Notes under the pieces: generated by a model
What the model was told of the DNA's origin: nothing
What the model saw: the letters and a program-made list of their open reading frames with translations, nothing else
Databases searched by the model: none
Shown: one piece after another, positions 1-14,399 of the stretch
Layout: each line of letters begins with the position of its first letter
How positions within the stretch are numbered: the stretch's first letter is position 1
Made by a program: the position numbers and the translations under genes
NCBI RefSeq assembly: GCF_031119625.1
Contig: NZ_JAVHZV010000020.1
Coordinates: 1 to 64,000, forward strand
Direction of reading: 5' to 3'
Length of the DNA: 64,000 nucleotides
Source of the DNA: Pseudomonas sp. G34
GTDB lineage: Bacteria > Pseudomonadota > Gammaproteobacteria > Pseudomonadales > Pseudomonadaceae

Positions 1-18
1 GCTGCAAGCCATTCAATA

Positions 19-95
19 TGGCGGACTCAGGAGGATTCGAACCTCCGACCGCTCGGTTCGTAGCCGAGTACTCTATCCAGCTGAGCTATGAGTCC
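19..95 (-). tRNA. tRNA-Arg (ACG anticodon)
   Basis: The minus strand folds as a 77-nt cloverleaf with acceptor GGACTCA pairing to TGAGTCC, discriminator G and an encoded CCA end (19-21). The anticodon stem CTCGG/CCGAG encloses the loop CTACGAA, giving anticodon ACG. It lies about 70 bp downstream of tRNA-Ser on the same strand, so both are probably cut from one transcript. Confidence 0.95.
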
Positions 96-166
96 GTTTG
101 GTGTTTTTAGACCAGATCACCGCTGGTTTTTCGCTAGCCTGGCTTGAAGCCAAACCTGCCAAATAA

Positions 167-257
167 TGGCGGAGAAGGGGGGATTCGAACCCCCGACACC
201 CTTTTGAGGTGTACTCCCTTAGCAGGGGAGCGCCTTCGGCCACTCGGCCACCTCTCC
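167..257 (-). tRNA. tRNA-Ser (GCT anticodon)
   Basis: A 91-nt class II tRNA on the minus strand. The acceptor GGAGAGG pairs with CTTCTCC (one G-U wobble), followed by discriminator G and encoded CCA (167-169). The long variable arm is present and the loop around GCT gives a serine AGY anticodon. It is the first gene of a two-tRNA transcript with tRNA-Arg. Confidence 0.95.
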
Positions 258-271
258 GCAACACGGGGCGC

Positions 272-299
272 ATGATAAACATGTTTTCCCCGTTTGCAA
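272..299 (-). promoter_or_regulatory. sigma-70 type promoter of the tRNA-Ser/tRNA-Arg pair
   Basis: On the minus strand TTGCAA (294-299) and TATCAT (272-277) are separated by 16 bp. They are followed by a GC-rich discriminator (GCGCCCCG) that is typical of stringently controlled stable-RNA promoters. The tRNA-Ser 5' end is 15 bp downstream of the -10 box. Confidence 0.6.
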
Positions 300-318
300 A
301 CCAAAATTTTGAGAAAAA

Positions 319-504
319 TTAATGGTTTGGTTCTTCGCCCTTCTCTTTTTGGATGCGCTGGTAAATCTCTTCGCGGTGAACGGCGACTTCCTTCGGCGCG
401 TTGACGCCAATCCGCACCTGATTACCTTTAACACCCAATACGGTGACAGTGACTTCGTCACCCACCATCAGGGTCTCTCCGACCCGGCGAGTCAGAATCA
501 GCAT
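319..504 (-). CDS. csrA: Carbon storage regulator CsrA/RsmA
   Basis: A 61-residue RNA-binding protein that represses or stabilises target mRNAs by binding GGA motifs in stem-loops, often at the Shine-Dalgarno site; in Pseudomonas it acts in the Gac/Rsm cascade and is titrated by RsmY/RsmZ-type RNAs. The whole CsrA fold is visible: the N-terminus [16 protein letters not shown], the core [17 protein letters not shown] and the helix [16 protein letters not shown]. The length is the family norm. It follows lysC on the same strand but a terminator hairpin lies between them. Its own leader contains two GGA motifs at the ribosome-binding site (AAGGAGAAAGGA), which would permit autorepression; that is inference. 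Confidence 0.97.
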   Translation of the reverse strand: MLILTRRVGETLMVGDEVTVTVLGVKGNQVRIGVNAPKEVAVHREEIYQRIQKEKGEEPNH

Positions 505-640
505 TCCTTTCTCCTTACGGATTCAATTTCGGACAACAAGTCTGCAAACGTGAAAAGCGCCGGCCGGACGCGACAGCAACAGGCCAGCACCCAAGTATTG
601 ACCAGCACGGACGGAAGGAAAGTTCCACCAACACCAACCA

Positions 641-673
641 AAACAACAAAAGGCGCGGGTCACCGCGCCTTTT
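641..673 (-). terminator. Rho-independent terminator of lysC
   Basis: Downstream of the lysC stop on the minus strand the stem AAAAGGCGCGG, a GACC-containing loop and CCGCGCCTTTT are followed by a T-rich tract (TTTTGTTGTTTT). This separates lysC from csrA. Confidence 0.8.
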
Positions 674-683
674 GCAGGATGCC

Positions 684-1922
684 TCAATCGCCCTGACGGG
701 CCGGGGCATCAAGTTCGAACGCAGTGTGCAGCGCGCGCACTGCCAATTCCAGATATTTCTCTTCGATGACAACCGAGACCTTGATCTCGGAAGTGGAGAT
801 CATCTGAATATTGATGTTCTCCTTGGCCAACGCTTCGAACATGCGACTAGCAACACCCGCATGAGAGCGCATACCAACACCGACGATAGACACTTTCGCA
901 ATGTTCACGTCTCCGACCACTTCCCGGGCGCCGAGTTCGCGCGCGGTGGCTTCGAGCACCTGCTGAGCGCTCTGGTAGTCGTTGCGGTGCACGGTGAAGG
1001 TGAAGTCGGTGGTGTTATCGTGCGCAACGTTCTGCACGATCATGTCCACTTCGATATTGGCGGAGCTGATCGGGCCGAGGATCTTGAACGCAACGCCCGG
1101 CAGATCAGGTACGCCACGGATGGTCAGCTTGGCTTCGTCGCGATTGAAGGCGATGCCGGAGATGATCGGCTGTTCCATGGATTCCTCTTCATCAAGGGTA
1201 ATGAGGGTGCCCGGACCCTCCTGGAAGCTGTGCAGAACGCGCAGCGGGACGTTGTACTTGCCGGCGAACTCCACCGAGCGGATTTGCAGCACCTTGGAGC
1301 CCAGGCTGGCCATTTCCAGCATTTCTTCGAAGGTGATCTTCTCCAGACGCTGGGCCTTGGGCACCACACGCGGATCAGTGGTGTAAACGCCATCTACATC
1401 GGTGTAGATCTGGCACTCGTCAGCCTTCAGCGCAGCGGCCAGCGCCACGCCGGTGGTGTCCGAGCCGCCACGCCCAAGGGTGGTGATATTGCCGTGCTCG
1501 TCGACGCCCTGGAAGCCGGCAACGACCACCACACGGCCGGCCTTGAGGTCGGCGCGAATGTTGCTGTCATCGATGCTCAGAATGCGCGCCTTGGTGTGCG
1601 AGCTGTCGGTCAGGATGCGCACCTGGCTGCCGGTGTAGGACACCGCCGGCACGCCACGCTTGATCAGCGCCATGGCCAGCAGCGCGATGGTCACCTGCTC
1701 ACCGGTGGACACCATCACGTCGAGCTCGCGGGCTATCGGCTGGTCATCGCTGATCTGCTTGGCCAGGTCGATAAGGCGATTGGTTTCGCCGCTCATGGCG
1801 GATACCACGACGACGATGTCGTCACCCTTTTCGCGGAATTTCTTCACCTTCTCGGCGACCTGTGCGATTCGCTCGACGGTGCCGACGGAAGTACCGCCGA
1901 ATTTCTGTACGATCAAAGCCAT
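684..1922 (-). CDS. lysC: Aspartate kinase
   Basis: Phosphorylates L-aspartate to 4-phospho-L-aspartate, the first step towards lysine/diaminopimelate, threonine, methionine and isoleucine; cytosolic. The 412-residue protein starts with the kinase signature KFGGTSVG at residues 7-14. The catalytic domain carries the GRGGSDTTG motif, and two C-terminal ACT domains (from about residue 265) contain VPDLPG and VGVGMRSHAGVA, the usual feedback-binding parts. Length and architecture match pseudomonad LysC. It lies between alaS and csrA on the same strand, the conserved Pseudomonas order, and has its own terminator. Confidence 0.97.
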   Translation of the reverse strand: MALIVQKFGGTSVGTVERIAQVAEKVKKFREKGDDIVVVVSAMSGETNRLIDLAKQISDDQPIARELDVMVSTGEQVTIALLAMALIKRGVPAVSYTGSQVRILTDSSHTKARILSIDDSNIRADLKAGRVVVVAGFQGVDEHGNITTLGRGGSDTTGVALAAALKADECQIYTDVDGVYTTDPRVVPKAQRLEKITFEEMLEMASLGSKVLQIRSVEFAGKYNVPLRVLHSFQEGPGTLITLDEEESMEQPIISGIAFNRDEAKLTIRGVPDLPGVAFKILGPISSANIEVDMIVQNVAHDNTTDFTFTVHRNDYQSAQQVLEATARELGAREVVGDVNIAKVSIVGVGMRSHAGVASRMFEALAKENINIQMISTSEIKVSVVIEEKYLELAVRALHTAFELDAPARQGD

Positions 1923-2033
1923 TTCAAAGCTGCCTCAGCCCGTGAAGGGCGCCCATTAAACAGACAACACCGCACACCACCGCGCCGCTCGCCGGGCATG
2001 GCGAGCAGCGTGGTCACGCTTGAGTTACGGGCC

Positions 2034-4658
2034 TCAGAGGCCCTGCTCGACGAACGGGACGATCAGCGCCAGAGCACCATCCAGTGCGGCCGCATCGACC
2101 CCACCGCCCTGGGCCATGTCCGGACGGCCGCCGCCCTTGCCGCCGACGGCTGCAGCGGCCTGCTTCATCAGGTCGCCAGCCTTCAGCTTGGCGGTCAGAT
2201 CCTGGGTCACGCCGGCGACCAGCACGACCTTGTCGTCCTGCACGCCGCCGAGCAGGATCACCGCACTGCCGAGCTTGTTCTTCAGTTGATCGACCAGTGC
2301 CAGCAGGCCTTTGCCATCCAGGCCATCGATGCGCGCACCGAGCGTCTTCACGCCCTTGACCTCCACCGCCGAGCCGGCCAGGTCGCTGCCCGCCGCGCTG
2401 GCGGCCTTGGCCTTGAGCTGCTCCAGTTCCTTTTCCAGCTGGCGATTGCGATCGAGCACCGCCGAGAGTTTGTCGAGCAGGTTGTCGCGGCTGCCCTTGA
2501 CCAGCGAGGCCGCTTCCTTGAGCTGCTCTTCCGCACCGTTCAGGTAAGCGAAGGCCGCTGCACCGGTAACCGCTTCGATGCGCCGCACGCCGGCTGCCAC
2601 ACCACCTTCGCTGACGATCTTGAACACCCCGATGTCGCCGGTGCGGTTGGCGTGAATGCCACCGCACAGCTCGACCGAGAAGCCGTCGCCCATGGTCAGC
2701 ACGCGCACGCTGTCGCCGTACTTCTCGCCGAACAGCGCCATGGCGCCCTTGGCCTTGGCGCTTTCGATGTCCATCTCCTCGGTCTGCACCGGCGTATTGC
2801 GGCGCACTTCGCGGTTGACGATCTCTTCCAGTTCTTTGATTTGCTCGGGCTTGATCGCCTCGAAGTGGCTGAAGTCGAAACGCAGGCGCTGGCTGTCGAC
2901 CAGCGAGCCCTTCTGCTGCACGTGCTCGCCGAGTACCTGGCGCAGCGCGGCGTGCAGCAGGTGGGTGGCCGAGTGGTTGAGGCCAGTGGCGGTACGGACC
3001 GAGGCATCCACTTCGGCGTTGATGGTGGCGCCGACGCTCAGGCTGCCCTTGCTGACCACACCGTGGTGCAACCAGGCGCCGCCGACCTTGGTGGTATCGC
3101 GCACGTCGAAACGCACGCCCGGGCCTTCGAGGAAGCCACAGTCACCGATCTGGCCGCCGGATTCGGCGTAGAACGGCGTCTGGTCGAGAACCACCACGCC
3201 CTCCTCGCCCTCGTTCAGGATATCGACGGACTGGCCGTCGCGCAGCAGCACCAGCAGCTCGCCACTGGCCACGGTAGCGCCGTAGCCGAGGAACCGGGTA
3301 TCGGCATCGACCTTGACCAGGTTGTTGTAGTCCACACCGAAGGAACTGGCGGAACGGGCACGGACGCGCTGGGCTTCCATCTCGCGTTCGAAGCCGGCTT
3401 CGTCGAGGGTCAGCTCGCGCTCACGGGCGATGTCGCCGGTCAGGTCCATCGGGAAGCCGTAGGTGTCGTACAGCTTGAAGATCACTTCACCCGGAATCAC
3501 CGTGCCGCTGAGCTCGGCCAGATCCTGCTCGAGGATCTTCAGGCCCTGCTCCAGAGTCTTGGCGAACTGCTCTTCCTCGGTCTTCAGCACGCGCTCGATG
3601 TGCGCCTGCTGCTGCTTGAGTTCCGGGAAGGCTTCGCCCATCTCGCTGGCCAGGGCCGCGACGATCTTGTGGAAGAAGCTGCCCCTGGCGCCCAGCTTGT
3701 TGCCGTGGCGGCAGGCGCGGCGAATGATGCGGCGCAGCACGTAGCCACGGCCTTCGTTGGACGGGGTGACGCCGTCGGCGATCAGGAAGCTGCAGGAGCG
3801 GATGTGGTCGGCCACCACCTTCAGCGAGGCGTCGCCGTTGTTGGCGCAGCCGATGGCCTGGGCGCTGGCGTTGAGCAGGCTCTGGAACAGGTCGATCTCG
3901 TAGTTCGAGTTGACGTGCTGCAGCACCGCGCTGATGCGCTCCAGGCCCATGCCGGTGTCCACACTCGGCGCCGGCAGCGGGTGCAGCACGCCGTCCGCGG
4001 TGCGGTTGAACTGCATGAACACGTTGTTCCAGATCTCGATGTAACGGTCGCCGTCTTCTTCAGGCGAGCCCGGTGGGCCGCCCCAGATGTGCTCGCCGTG
4101 GTCGAAGAAGATCTCGGTGCACGGGCCGCACGGGCCGGTATCGCCCATGGTCCAGAAGTTGTCGGAGGCGTAAGGCGCGCCCTTGTTGTCGCCGATGCGG
4201 ATCATCCGCTCGGCCGGCACCCCGACTTCCTTGTTCCAGATGTCGTAGGCCTCGTCATCGGTGGCGTAGACGGTGACCCAGAGCTTGTCCTTGGGCAGTT
4301 TCAGCCACTTGTCGCCGGTGAGGAATTCCCAGGCGAAGTGGATGGCATCGCGCTTGAAATAGTCGCCAAAGCTGAAGTTGCCGAGCATTTCGAAAAAGGT
4401 GTGGTGACGCGCGGTATAACCGACGTTTTCCAGGTCGTTGTGCTTGCCACCGGCGCGCACGCACTTCTGGCTGGTCGCGGCACGGGTGTAGGCGCGCTTT
4501 TCCAGGCCCAGGAAGCAGTCCTTGAACTGGTTCATGCCGGCGTTGGTGAACAGCAACGTCGGGTCGTTGTTCGGAATCAGGGAGCTGGAAGCGACACGGG
4601 TGTGTCCCTTCTCTTCGAAGAAGCTCAGGAAAGCTTCACGGATTTCTGCGCTTTTCAT
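2034..4658 (-). CDS. alaS: Alanyl-tRNA synthetase
   Basis: Charges tRNA-Ala and edits mischarged Ser/Gly. The protein is 874 residues from the start [10 protein letters not shown]. An ATG two codons upstream is too close to the GGA of the Shine-Dalgarno sequence, so the second ATG (4658) is preferred. Visible parts are the class II aminoacylation core at the N-terminus ([30 protein letters not shown]), the editing domain with zinc-binding HSATH near residue 561 and CGGIH near residue 662, and the C-terminal oligomerisation domain ending in [12 protein letters not shown]. It sits upstream of lysC on the same strand. Confidence 0.97.
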   Translation of the reverse strand: MKSAEIREAFLSFFEEKGHTRVASSSLIPNNDPTLLFTNAGMNQFKDCFLGLEKRAYTRAATSQKCVRAGGKHNDLENVGYTARHHTFFEMLGNFSFGDYFKRDAIHFAWEFLTGDKWLKLPKDKLWVTVYATDDEAYDIWNKEVGVPAERMIRIGDNKGAPYASDNFWTMGDTGPCGPCTEIFFDHGEHIWGGPPGSPEEDGDRYIEIWNNVFMQFNRTADGVLHPLPAPSVDTGMGLERISAVLQHVNSNYEIDLFQSLLNASAQAIGCANNGDASLKVVADHIRSCSFLIADGVTPSNEGRGYVLRRIIRRACRHGNKLGARGSFFHKIVAALASEMGEAFPELKQQQAHIERVLKTEEEQFAKTLEQGLKILEQDLAELSGTVIPGEVIFKLYDTYGFPMDLTGDIARERELTLDEAGFEREMEAQRVRARSASSFGVDYNNLVKVDADTRFLGYGATVASGELLVLLRDGQSVDILNEGEEGVVVLDQTPFYAESGGQIGDCGFLEGPGVRFDVRDTTKVGGAWLHHGVVSKGSLSVGATINAEVDASVRTATGLNHSATHLLHAALRQVLGEHVQQKGSLVDSQRLRFDFSHFEAIKPEQIKELEEIVNREVRRNTPVQTEEMDIESAKAKGAMALFGEKYGDSVRVLTMGDGFSVELCGGIHANRTGDIGVFKIVSEGGVAAGVRRIEAVTGAAAFAYLNGAEEQLKEAASLVKGSRDNLLDKLSAVLDRNRQLEKELEQLKAKAASAAGSDLAGSAVEVKGVKTLGARIDGLDGKGLLALVDQLKNKLGSAVILLGGVQDDKVVLVAGVTQDLTAKLKAGDLMKQAAAAVGGKGGGRPDMAQGGGVDAAALDGALALIVPFVEQGL

Positions 4659-4701
4659 TGGCATTTTCCAGGAAAACAGGCGGCCACGGCACAGCCGGCA
4701 A

Positions 4702-4723
4702 AAGCCCGCATTATATCGGGCTT
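4702..4723 (-). promoter_or_regulatory. Hairpin with the alaS -10 box in its loop
   Basis: On the minus strand AAGCCCG and CGGGCTT (7-bp stem) enclose ATATAATG and are followed by TTTT, a short terminator-like hairpin after the threonine aldolase gene. The loop contains a perfect TATAAT (4710-4715) about 50 bp upstream of the alaS start, with no convincing -35. It could end the upstream transcript, start the alaS transcript, or do both. Confidence 0.45.
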
Positions 4724-4831
4724 GTCCGCGGCGGCTAGGGCATGGGCTGATTTATTTGTGGGCAGCGCGATGGCCGGAAAACCCCGGGCCGCGGCGGCCA
4801 GGGCAGTACCTGGCGCTGCCCGGCGGTTACG

Positions 4832-5839
4832 TCAGGCGCGGAAGGCGGCGAAGGCCTCGATCACCTGGGCCATGGCGCTGGCGTCGACGCCCAGGTGAGT
4901 CACCATGCGCAGGCGCGGGGCAGCGCTCAGGCGGATGCCGCGCTCGGCACAAAAAGCCTGCAGCGCTGCCGCACGCTCGCCGACCTGCACGTAGACCATG
5001 TTGGTCTGCACCGGCTCCACCGCATAGCCCAGCTCGCGCAGGCCGGCCGCCAGGGAGTCGGCATTGGCGTGATCCTCGACCAGGCGTTCGACCTGATGGT
5101 CCAGCGCATACAACCCGGCCGCTGCCAGCACGCCGGCCTGGCGCATGCCGCCACCGACCATCTTGCGCAGGCGCCGGGCCTTGCCGATCAGCGCCTCGCT
5201 GCCGCACAGCACCGAACCGACTGGCGCGCCGAGGCCCTTGGACAGGCACACGGACACCGAATCGAAATGCCGGGTGATCTCCCGCGCCTCGACGCCCAGC
5301 CTGACCGACGCGTTGAACAGCCGTGCGCCGTCCAGGTGCAGCGCCAGGCCCTTGTCGCGCGTGAAGGCGCGGGCCTCGGCCAGATACGCCAATGGCAGCA
5401 CCTTGCCCTGCATGGTGTTTTCCAGCGCCAGCAAGCGGGTGCGGGCGAAATGGAAGTCGTCCTGCTTGATCGCCGCCTCGACCCGGGCCAGATCCAGCGA
5501 GCCGTCCTGCTCCATGTCCAGCGGTTGCGGCTGGATGGAACCGAGCACCGCCGCGCCGCCGCCTTCGTACTTGTAGGTGTGTGCCTGCTGGCCAACGATG
5601 TACTCGTCGCCGCGCTCGCAGTGGGCCATCAGGCCGAGCAGGTTGCTCATGGTACCGGTGGGTACGAACAGCGCGGCCGCGAACCCCAGATCCTGTGCCA
5701 GGCGCTGTTCGAGGCGGTTGACGGTCGGGTCTTCGCCGTACACGTCATCGCCCAGCTCGGCGGCCAGCATCGCCTCGCGCATGCCGGCAGTCGGTTGGGT
5801 CACGGTGTCGCTACGCAGATCGATGATGGGCATGGGCAC
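4832..5839 (-). CDS. ltaE: Low-specificity L-threonine aldolase
   Basis: PLP enzyme that cleaves L-threonine and L-allo-threonine to glycine and acetaldehyde; cytosolic. The 335-residue protein has the family N-terminus [12 protein letters not shown], the [10 protein letters not shown] motif, [25 protein letters not shown] (aspartate contacting PLP) and [15 protein letters not shown] with the Schiff-base lysine near residue 199. The start has AGGAG five bases upstream. It lies between astE and alaS on the same strand; the same order is remembered from P. aeruginosa. It is not part of arginine catabolism by chemistry and may only share location. Confidence 0.9.
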   Translation of the reverse strand: MPMPIIDLRSDTVTQPTAGMREAMLAAELGDDVYGEDPTVNRLEQRLAQDLGFAAALFVPTGTMSNLLGLMAHCERGDEYIVGQQAHTYKYEGGGAAVLGSIQPQPLDMEQDGSLDLARVEAAIKQDDFHFARTRLLALENTMQGKVLPLAYLAEARAFTRDKGLALHLDGARLFNASVRLGVEAREITRHFDSVSVCLSKGLGAPVGSVLCGSEALIGKARRLRKMVGGGMRQAGVLAAAGLYALDHQVERLVEDHANADSLAAGLRELGYAVEPVQTNMVYVQVGERAAALQAFCAERGIRLSAAPRLRMVTHLGVDASAMAQVIEAFAAFRA

Positions 5840-5871
5840 TCCTGTGCATGCGAAGGAAGGGGTTTCGGCGC

Positions 5872-6882
5872 TCAGGCCAGTAGCGAAGCCTCGGCCGGCA
5901 CGATGAGAATGCCGGCCCGCTGGCCGTTGTGCACCTTGGGATTGGGAAAGATGATGCGCGCGCCCTGCTCTTCCACCACCCAGCGGCTGTTGGCCAGGTC
6001 TTCGGCAAGCAGATAGCCGGGCGCCAACTCGGTGAAGTTCTCCACGTCGGCCGGCAGGTGCAGGGTGAAGGCATCGCTGTGCTTGATCAGCTCGCGGGCG
6101 AAGGCGAACAGCTTGAGGTGATCGAGGGCCTGCTCGTCGATCGGCGGCTCGTTGCCTTCGATGAGTGCCTGCAGGCGCAACTCGAGAAGGTCCAGATTGA
6201 CCAGTTCGTTATGGCCGAACGGCCTGGCCTTGCCCAGCTCCAGGGTGAACGCTTCGGCGCCCAGCTCGGCATAGGTATAGGCACTGAAGGTGGTCGAGGG
6301 CTTGCTTTGCAGCAGCACCGCATCGATGCCGGCGGCCTGCAGGCGGGCGCACTCGCGGCGCGACTGGCGACGCCCCTCGGCCCAGGGGTAAAGGGCGAAC
6401 TGCTCGATGCGTGAGGCGCGGATCGCGGTGTGCAGGTCGTAATGCAGGCGCTCGCGGCCAGGGTCGACGAAGAACGACGAAACCAGATGCTCGAGCTCGC
6501 AGGCTCGCATCGCCTCGACACCGCTGCTCAGCTCATGACGGCCGCTGAACAGGCGGTTGATGTCCTGCTCGACGAAACGCTCACCGCGGCGCATGGCCGC
6601 CGGATTGCCGAACAGCAGCAGCGCCCGCGCATGGGGCTGCAGCTCGTTGCGGGCGATGCGCTGCAGCAGGCGGTCGAGCAACTCGATCGGCGCGGTCTCG
6701 TTGCCATGGATACCGGCCGACAGCAGCAGGTCCATGCCGTTGTCGCGCCCGCAGGCCGGGGTGATCTCAAGCACGCCCTCGGCCAGCCAGCGCAAGCGCG
6801 TGCCCTGCGGCGTCAACTGGATCTTCGAAGCCGGCTCATGGCCAGCCAGGGTCAGTTCGAGCAGTTTGCCGAGGGCGAGCAT
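5872..6882 (-). CDS. astE: Succinylglutamate desuccinylase
   Basis: Last enzyme of the arginine succinyltransferase pathway: hydrolyses N-succinyl-L-glutamate to glutamate and succinate. The 336-residue protein has the zinc carboxypeptidase-like ligands [13 protein letters not shown] (His and Glu near residues 57-60) and HYDLHTAIR (His near 149), and the later [10 protein letters not shown] segment with the general-base glutamate. GAGGT lies upstream of the ATG. It ends the ast gene run; only 9 bp separate it from the small protein gene before it, so they are probably co-transcribed. Confidence 0.95.
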   Translation of the reverse strand: MLALGKLLELTLAGHEPASKIQLTPQGTRLRWLAEGVLEITPACGRDNGMDLLLSAGIHGNETAPIELLDRLLQRIARNELQPHARALLLFGNPAAMRRGERFVEQDINRLFSGRHELSSGVEAMRACELEHLVSSFFVDPGRERLHYDLHTAIRASRIEQFALYPWAEGRRQSRRECARLQAAGIDAVLLQSKPSTTFSAYTYAELGAEAFTLELGKARPFGHNELVNLDLLELRLQALIEGNEPPIDEQALDHLKLFAFARELIKHSDAFTLHLPADVENFTELAPGYLLAEDLANSRWVVEEQGARIIFPNPKVHNGQRAGILIVPAEASLLA

Positions 6883-6891
6883 GGGCGTACC

Positions 6892-7176
6892 TCAGTGATT
6901 GCAGTCCGGGCCATGGACGTGATCGTCGTCGGCGCCGTCGTCAGCCGGCTCCATTTCCAGCTCCAGGCTGACCAGGTTGGTGGCCAGTGGGCGCAGCAGC
7001 AGATTGGCGTATTCGCTGTCGCCCTCGGCGACATCCACGCCGATCATCAGCTGGCCGTTGCCGACCTGCTGAATCCACACTTCCTTGCCCTGCCAGATTA
7101 CGGCAAAACGGGTGCAGGAGGTTTCCAGCTGGGTGCCGTCGGCATCTTCGAGAATCAGTTGCAGGGCGTCGCTCAT
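6892..7176 (-). CDS. Conserved small protein of the ast operon, histidine-rich C-terminus
   Basis: A 94-residue acidic protein of unknown function encoded between astB and astE, the place where Pseudomonas aru operons usually carry such a gene. It has no signal peptide or membrane segment. The N-terminal 70 residues look like a compact beta-rich domain (LQLILEDADGTQLET, FAVIWQGKEVWIQQVG), and the tail DDDHVHGPDCNH is rich in Asp, His and Cys, suggesting metal binding. GGAGTAACC precedes the ATG. Since AstE is a zinc enzyme, a metal-related role is conceivable but unsupported. Confidence 0.85.
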   Translation of the reverse strand: MSDALQLILEDADGTQLETSCTRFAVIWQGKEVWIQQVGNGQLMIGVDVAEGDSEYANLLLRPLATNLVSLELEMEPADDGADDDHVHGPDCNH

Positions 7177-7215
7177 GGTTACTCCAGTAGGTTGGTGGCT
7201 CGCAGGTGAGCCGCT

Positions 7216-10031
<2,816 letters not shown>

Positions 10032-10161
10032 CTATCACTCCAGGCTTCACGGTTGCACAGGCCAGCGCTGGGCGATGACCCGTTACCTGTAACGGCTGCC
10101 GCTCTCTGCCGACATTACCGCTCGGGACGGCGCACCGCCCCTGCTCACATCAATGAGTTGC

Positions 10162-11178
10162 TCAGGCCTTTACCGCCAGGGGCACGGCCCGCACCTGATC
10201 ACCGACATTCAGGCGCAGACGCCTGGCGGTCAGCGGGTCGACCACCAGGGTACCGGCGGCCATGCGCGCCCGGGCCGCGGTGATCCGGCAATCCGCCTGC
10301 TTGCGGTTGTGCACCAGGTACACCGGCGCATCGTCGCCCGGCGTGCCGATGGCCAACACCAGCAGCTGGCTGTCGCGAATCGCGCGGATCTTCGCGGTTT
10401 CCGCTTCGATGGCCGGGCCCGCGTCGAAGATGTCGACATAGCCCTGGTAGCTGAAACCCTCGGATTTGAGCATCGCCAGCGCCGGCTCGGTATCCGGGTG
10501 GACCCGGCCGATCACTTCGCGAGCCGCTTCGGAGAGAAAGCAGGTGTAGAGCGGAAAGCGCGGCATCAGCTCGGCGATGAACGCCTTGTTGCCGACACCA
10601 GTGAGGTAGTCCGCCTGGGAAAACTCCATGCGGAAGAAGTGCCGGCCCAGGCACTCCCAGAACGGCGAGCGCCCCTGCTCATCGGACACGCCACGCATCT
10701 CGGCGATGATCTTGTCGCCAAACTGCTCACGAAATTCGGCGATGAACAACAAGCGTGCCTTGGACAACAAGCGCCCGTTCAGGCCAGTGCGATGGTCGGC
10801 ATGCAGGAACAACGAGCACAGCTCGGAATGGCCGGTCAGGTCATTGGCCAGGAACAGCGTCGGCACCTGGCGATGGATGCCCAGCTCCTGGGACGCGCAC
10901 ACGGTCAGGCCGACCCGATAGTTGTACCAGGACTCGCGCAAGCCAACCCCACCGGCGATGGCGGAGATGCCCAGCACGCGACCGTCGTCATCCTCGAGCA
11001 CGAACATGTAGTCGCAGTCGCCGCGCTCGGCTTCGCCGGCGAAGGTCTTCTCGGCGCGGCCGACCCGGTAGGCCAGGCGTGCCTCGTTGGCCGGCAGGGT
11101 GGTCAGACCGGTGCCGGTACTGCGCGCCAGGTCGATCAATGCCGGCAGGTCACCGGCACGTACGGAGCGAACGATCAT
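10162..11178 (-). CDS. aruG: Arginine N-succinyltransferase, beta subunit
   Basis: Transfers succinyl from succinyl-CoA to the alpha-amino group of arginine (and ornithine), the entry step of the pathway. The 338-residue AstA-family protein starts MIVRSVRAGDLPALIDLA and carries TGLTTLPANE, MFVLEDDDGRVLGISAI, LFLHADHRTGLNGRLLSKARLLFIAEF and FWECLGRHFFRMEFSQADYLTGVG. Pseudomonads use two paralogous subunits; this one lies directly after the alpha subunit. GGAGGCAGC precedes the ATG. Confidence 0.94.
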   Translation of the reverse strand: MIVRSVRAGDLPALIDLARSTGTGLTTLPANEARLAYRVGRAEKTFAGEAERGDCDYMFVLEDDDGRVLGISAIAGGVGLRESWYNYRVGLTVCASQELGIHRQVPTLFLANDLTGHSELCSLFLHADHRTGLNGRLLSKARLLFIAEFREQFGDKIIAEMRGVSDEQGRSPFWECLGRHFFRMEFSQADYLTGVGNKAFIAELMPRFPLYTCFLSEAAREVIGRVHPDTEPALAMLKSEGFSYQGYVDIFDAGPAIEAETAKIRAIRDSQLLVLAIGTPGDDAPVYLVHNRKQADCRITAARARMAAGTLVVDPLTARRLRLNVGDQVRAVPLAVKA

Positions 11179-11230
11179 GCTGCCTCCGGGAAATGGCGAG
11201 CCAGGCGGCTGGCGTTCATCACTGACAGGC

Positions 11231-12247
11231 TCATACCGCCACCAGCCTTACCTGGCCGCCTTCGGCAACACCGAGGATCTGTGCGGTCTGCGGGTCGAGC
11301 AGCGCGGGCTGGCCGGGTGCCCAGTTCAGCTCGGCGACCACGGCGCGAAAGCCCTGCAGTTGCTCGTTGCTGACCAGGTACGCCTGGCCGCCCTCGCCCG
11401 CTTCGCCGAGCATCACCGGCACCACCGCGCTCTGGGCGATGCTGCGAATGCCCGAGGTGCGCGCGTGCAGGGTCGGGCCGCCGTCGAAGATGTCGATGTA
11501 GTGGTCGGTTTCGAAGCCGTCGCGCATCAGGATGTCGAACGAGACCTGGGCACGCGGATGCACCAGGCCCATGGATTCCTGGGCGGTATCTGGCAGCAGC
11601 GGCACGTAGATCGGGTAGTGGGGCATCAGCTCGGCCAGGTAGGCGCGGCTGCGCAGCCCGCACAGGCGCTCGGCCTCGGCGTAGCTCATGCCGAAGAAAT
11701 GCCGACCGACCGCATCCCAGAACGGCGACTCGCCGGCGTCGTCGCTCTCGCCGACGATCTCCACCACCATGGCATCGGCGAAGCGCGCCGGGTGGCAGGC
11801 GGCGAACAGCAGGCGCGCGCGGGAATTGAGCTCCGCCCAGACGCTGTCGACCAGCGCGCGTTCGACATAGAAGCTGGTCAGCAGGCTGTTGCCGGTCAGG
11901 TCGTGACACAGCGACAGCACGTGAATCTTGTTGTGGATCTTCAACTCGCGGGAGTTGTGAACGAAGGTCTCGTTGCGAAAGCTGTAGAACGGCTCGGAGT
12001 AGCCGGCCGAGGCGACGATGCCCGAGCAGCCGCAAAGGCGGCCGGTCTCGCTGTCTTCGAGCACGAAGAAGTAGCGTTCCTCACCGTTGAAACTGACCTC
12101 GGCGGCGAACGACGCTTCCGAGGCGGCGATCTTGTCGCGCAGCCGCTCGGCATTGTCGGGCAACGAGGTCACGCCCACCGGGCTGTCCGCGGCCAGGCGC
12201 TGCACTTCGGCGAGGTCGGTCATTCGCGCAGGGCGCATAACCAGCAT
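11231..12247 (-). CDS. aruF: Arginine/ornithine N-succinyltransferase, alpha subunit
   Basis: Paralogue and partner of the following gene, also 338 residues. The alpha form is recognised by its start MLVMRPARMTDLAEVQRLAAD, by SPVGVTSLPDNAERL, by FFVLEDSETGRLCG and by FWDAVGRHFFGMSYAEAERLCGL. AAGGAG precedes the ATG at 12247. It lies between aruC and aruG on the same strand; alpha and beta are presumed to form a hetero-oligomer, as known from P. aeruginosa. Confidence 0.94.
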   Translation of the reverse strand: MLVMRPARMTDLAEVQRLAADSPVGVTSLPDNAERLRDKIAASEASFAAEVSFNGEERYFFVLEDSETGRLCGCSGIVASAGYSEPFYSFRNETFVHNSRELKIHNKIHVLSLCHDLTGNSLLTSFYVERALVDSVWAELNSRARLLFAACHPARFADAMVVEIVGESDDAGESPFWDAVGRHFFGMSYAEAERLCGLRSRAYLAELMPHYPIYVPLLPDTAQESMGLVHPRAQVSFDILMRDGFETDHYIDIFDGGPTLHARTSGIRSIAQSAVVPVMLGEAGEGGQAYLVSNEQLQGFRAVVAELNWAPGQPALLDPQTAQILGVAEGGQVRLVAV

Positions 12248-12374
12248 GGGGTCACTCCTTCAGCAAGGCTGGGGCATGGCCGCCCTGGCAACGAGAATCA
12301 TCATCCATGGCGCTGGCCGGCACCTGCCGACGCAGCGAATTGAGCGGGCGGCGCCCAGCCGCCCGAGCCCGGGA

Positions 12375-14057
<1,683 letters not shown>

Positions 14058-14327
14058 ATGAACGCCAAAGAACAACAGCTGACCGAACTGCTCACCCTCA
14101 CCTCGCGCAGCATCACCCATATGACTGCCGCCATGACGGCCCTGTCATTCGATCTGCTGCGCAGCGACGACAGCGGCGTTCGCTCTGCCGCCTCGAAGAT
14201 GATCACCCGCCTCGGCGCGGTGAGCCGCGAGCTGGATCAGCAATGGGTGCTGATCAGTGAACTGACCGGCGTCGAAGCCCCCAGCCGCGTCGACAGCATC
14301 GAGGAAGTGCAGCTGCACTCGGCCTGA
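14058..14327 (+). CDS. Small conserved hypothetical protein (89 aa)
   Basis: Function unknown. The protein is almost entirely helical, without signal peptide or membrane segment: a helix from about residue 3 to 32 rich in Thr/Leu/Met (ELLTLTSRSITHMTAAMTA), a second amphipathic helix with SAASKMITRLGAVSRELDQQW, and a short acidic tail. An AAGGAAG ribosome-binding site precedes the ATG. It stands alone between the divergent aruC promoter and the convergent nitronate monooxygenase gene. Confidence 0.75.
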   Translation: MNAKEQQLTELLTLTSRSITHMTAAMTALSFDLLRSDDSGVRSAASKMITRLGAVSRELDQQWVLISELTGVEAPSRVDSIEEVQLHSA

Positions 14328-14346
14328 ACCACGCGGCTTCTCACCC

Positions 14347-14368
14347 GGGCCGACGGCTGCGTCGGCCC
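14347..14368. terminator. Strong GC hairpin between convergent genes
   Basis: GGGCCGACG and CGTCGGCCC form a 9-bp stem with a GCTG loop just after the 89-aa gene and before the convergent monooxygenase gene ends. No clear T tract follows on either strand, so termination is possible but not certain. Confidence 0.4.
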
Positions 14369-14399
14369 CCGCGCTCTTCAGTCGTGACTGAAAAACATC

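Noticed and set aside
672..4898. A 1408-codon plus-strand open frame across lysC and alaS
   Set aside because: It is the antisense of two clearly conserved genes in GC-rich DNA; its translation is histidine/alanine/glycine-rich low complexity with no domain.
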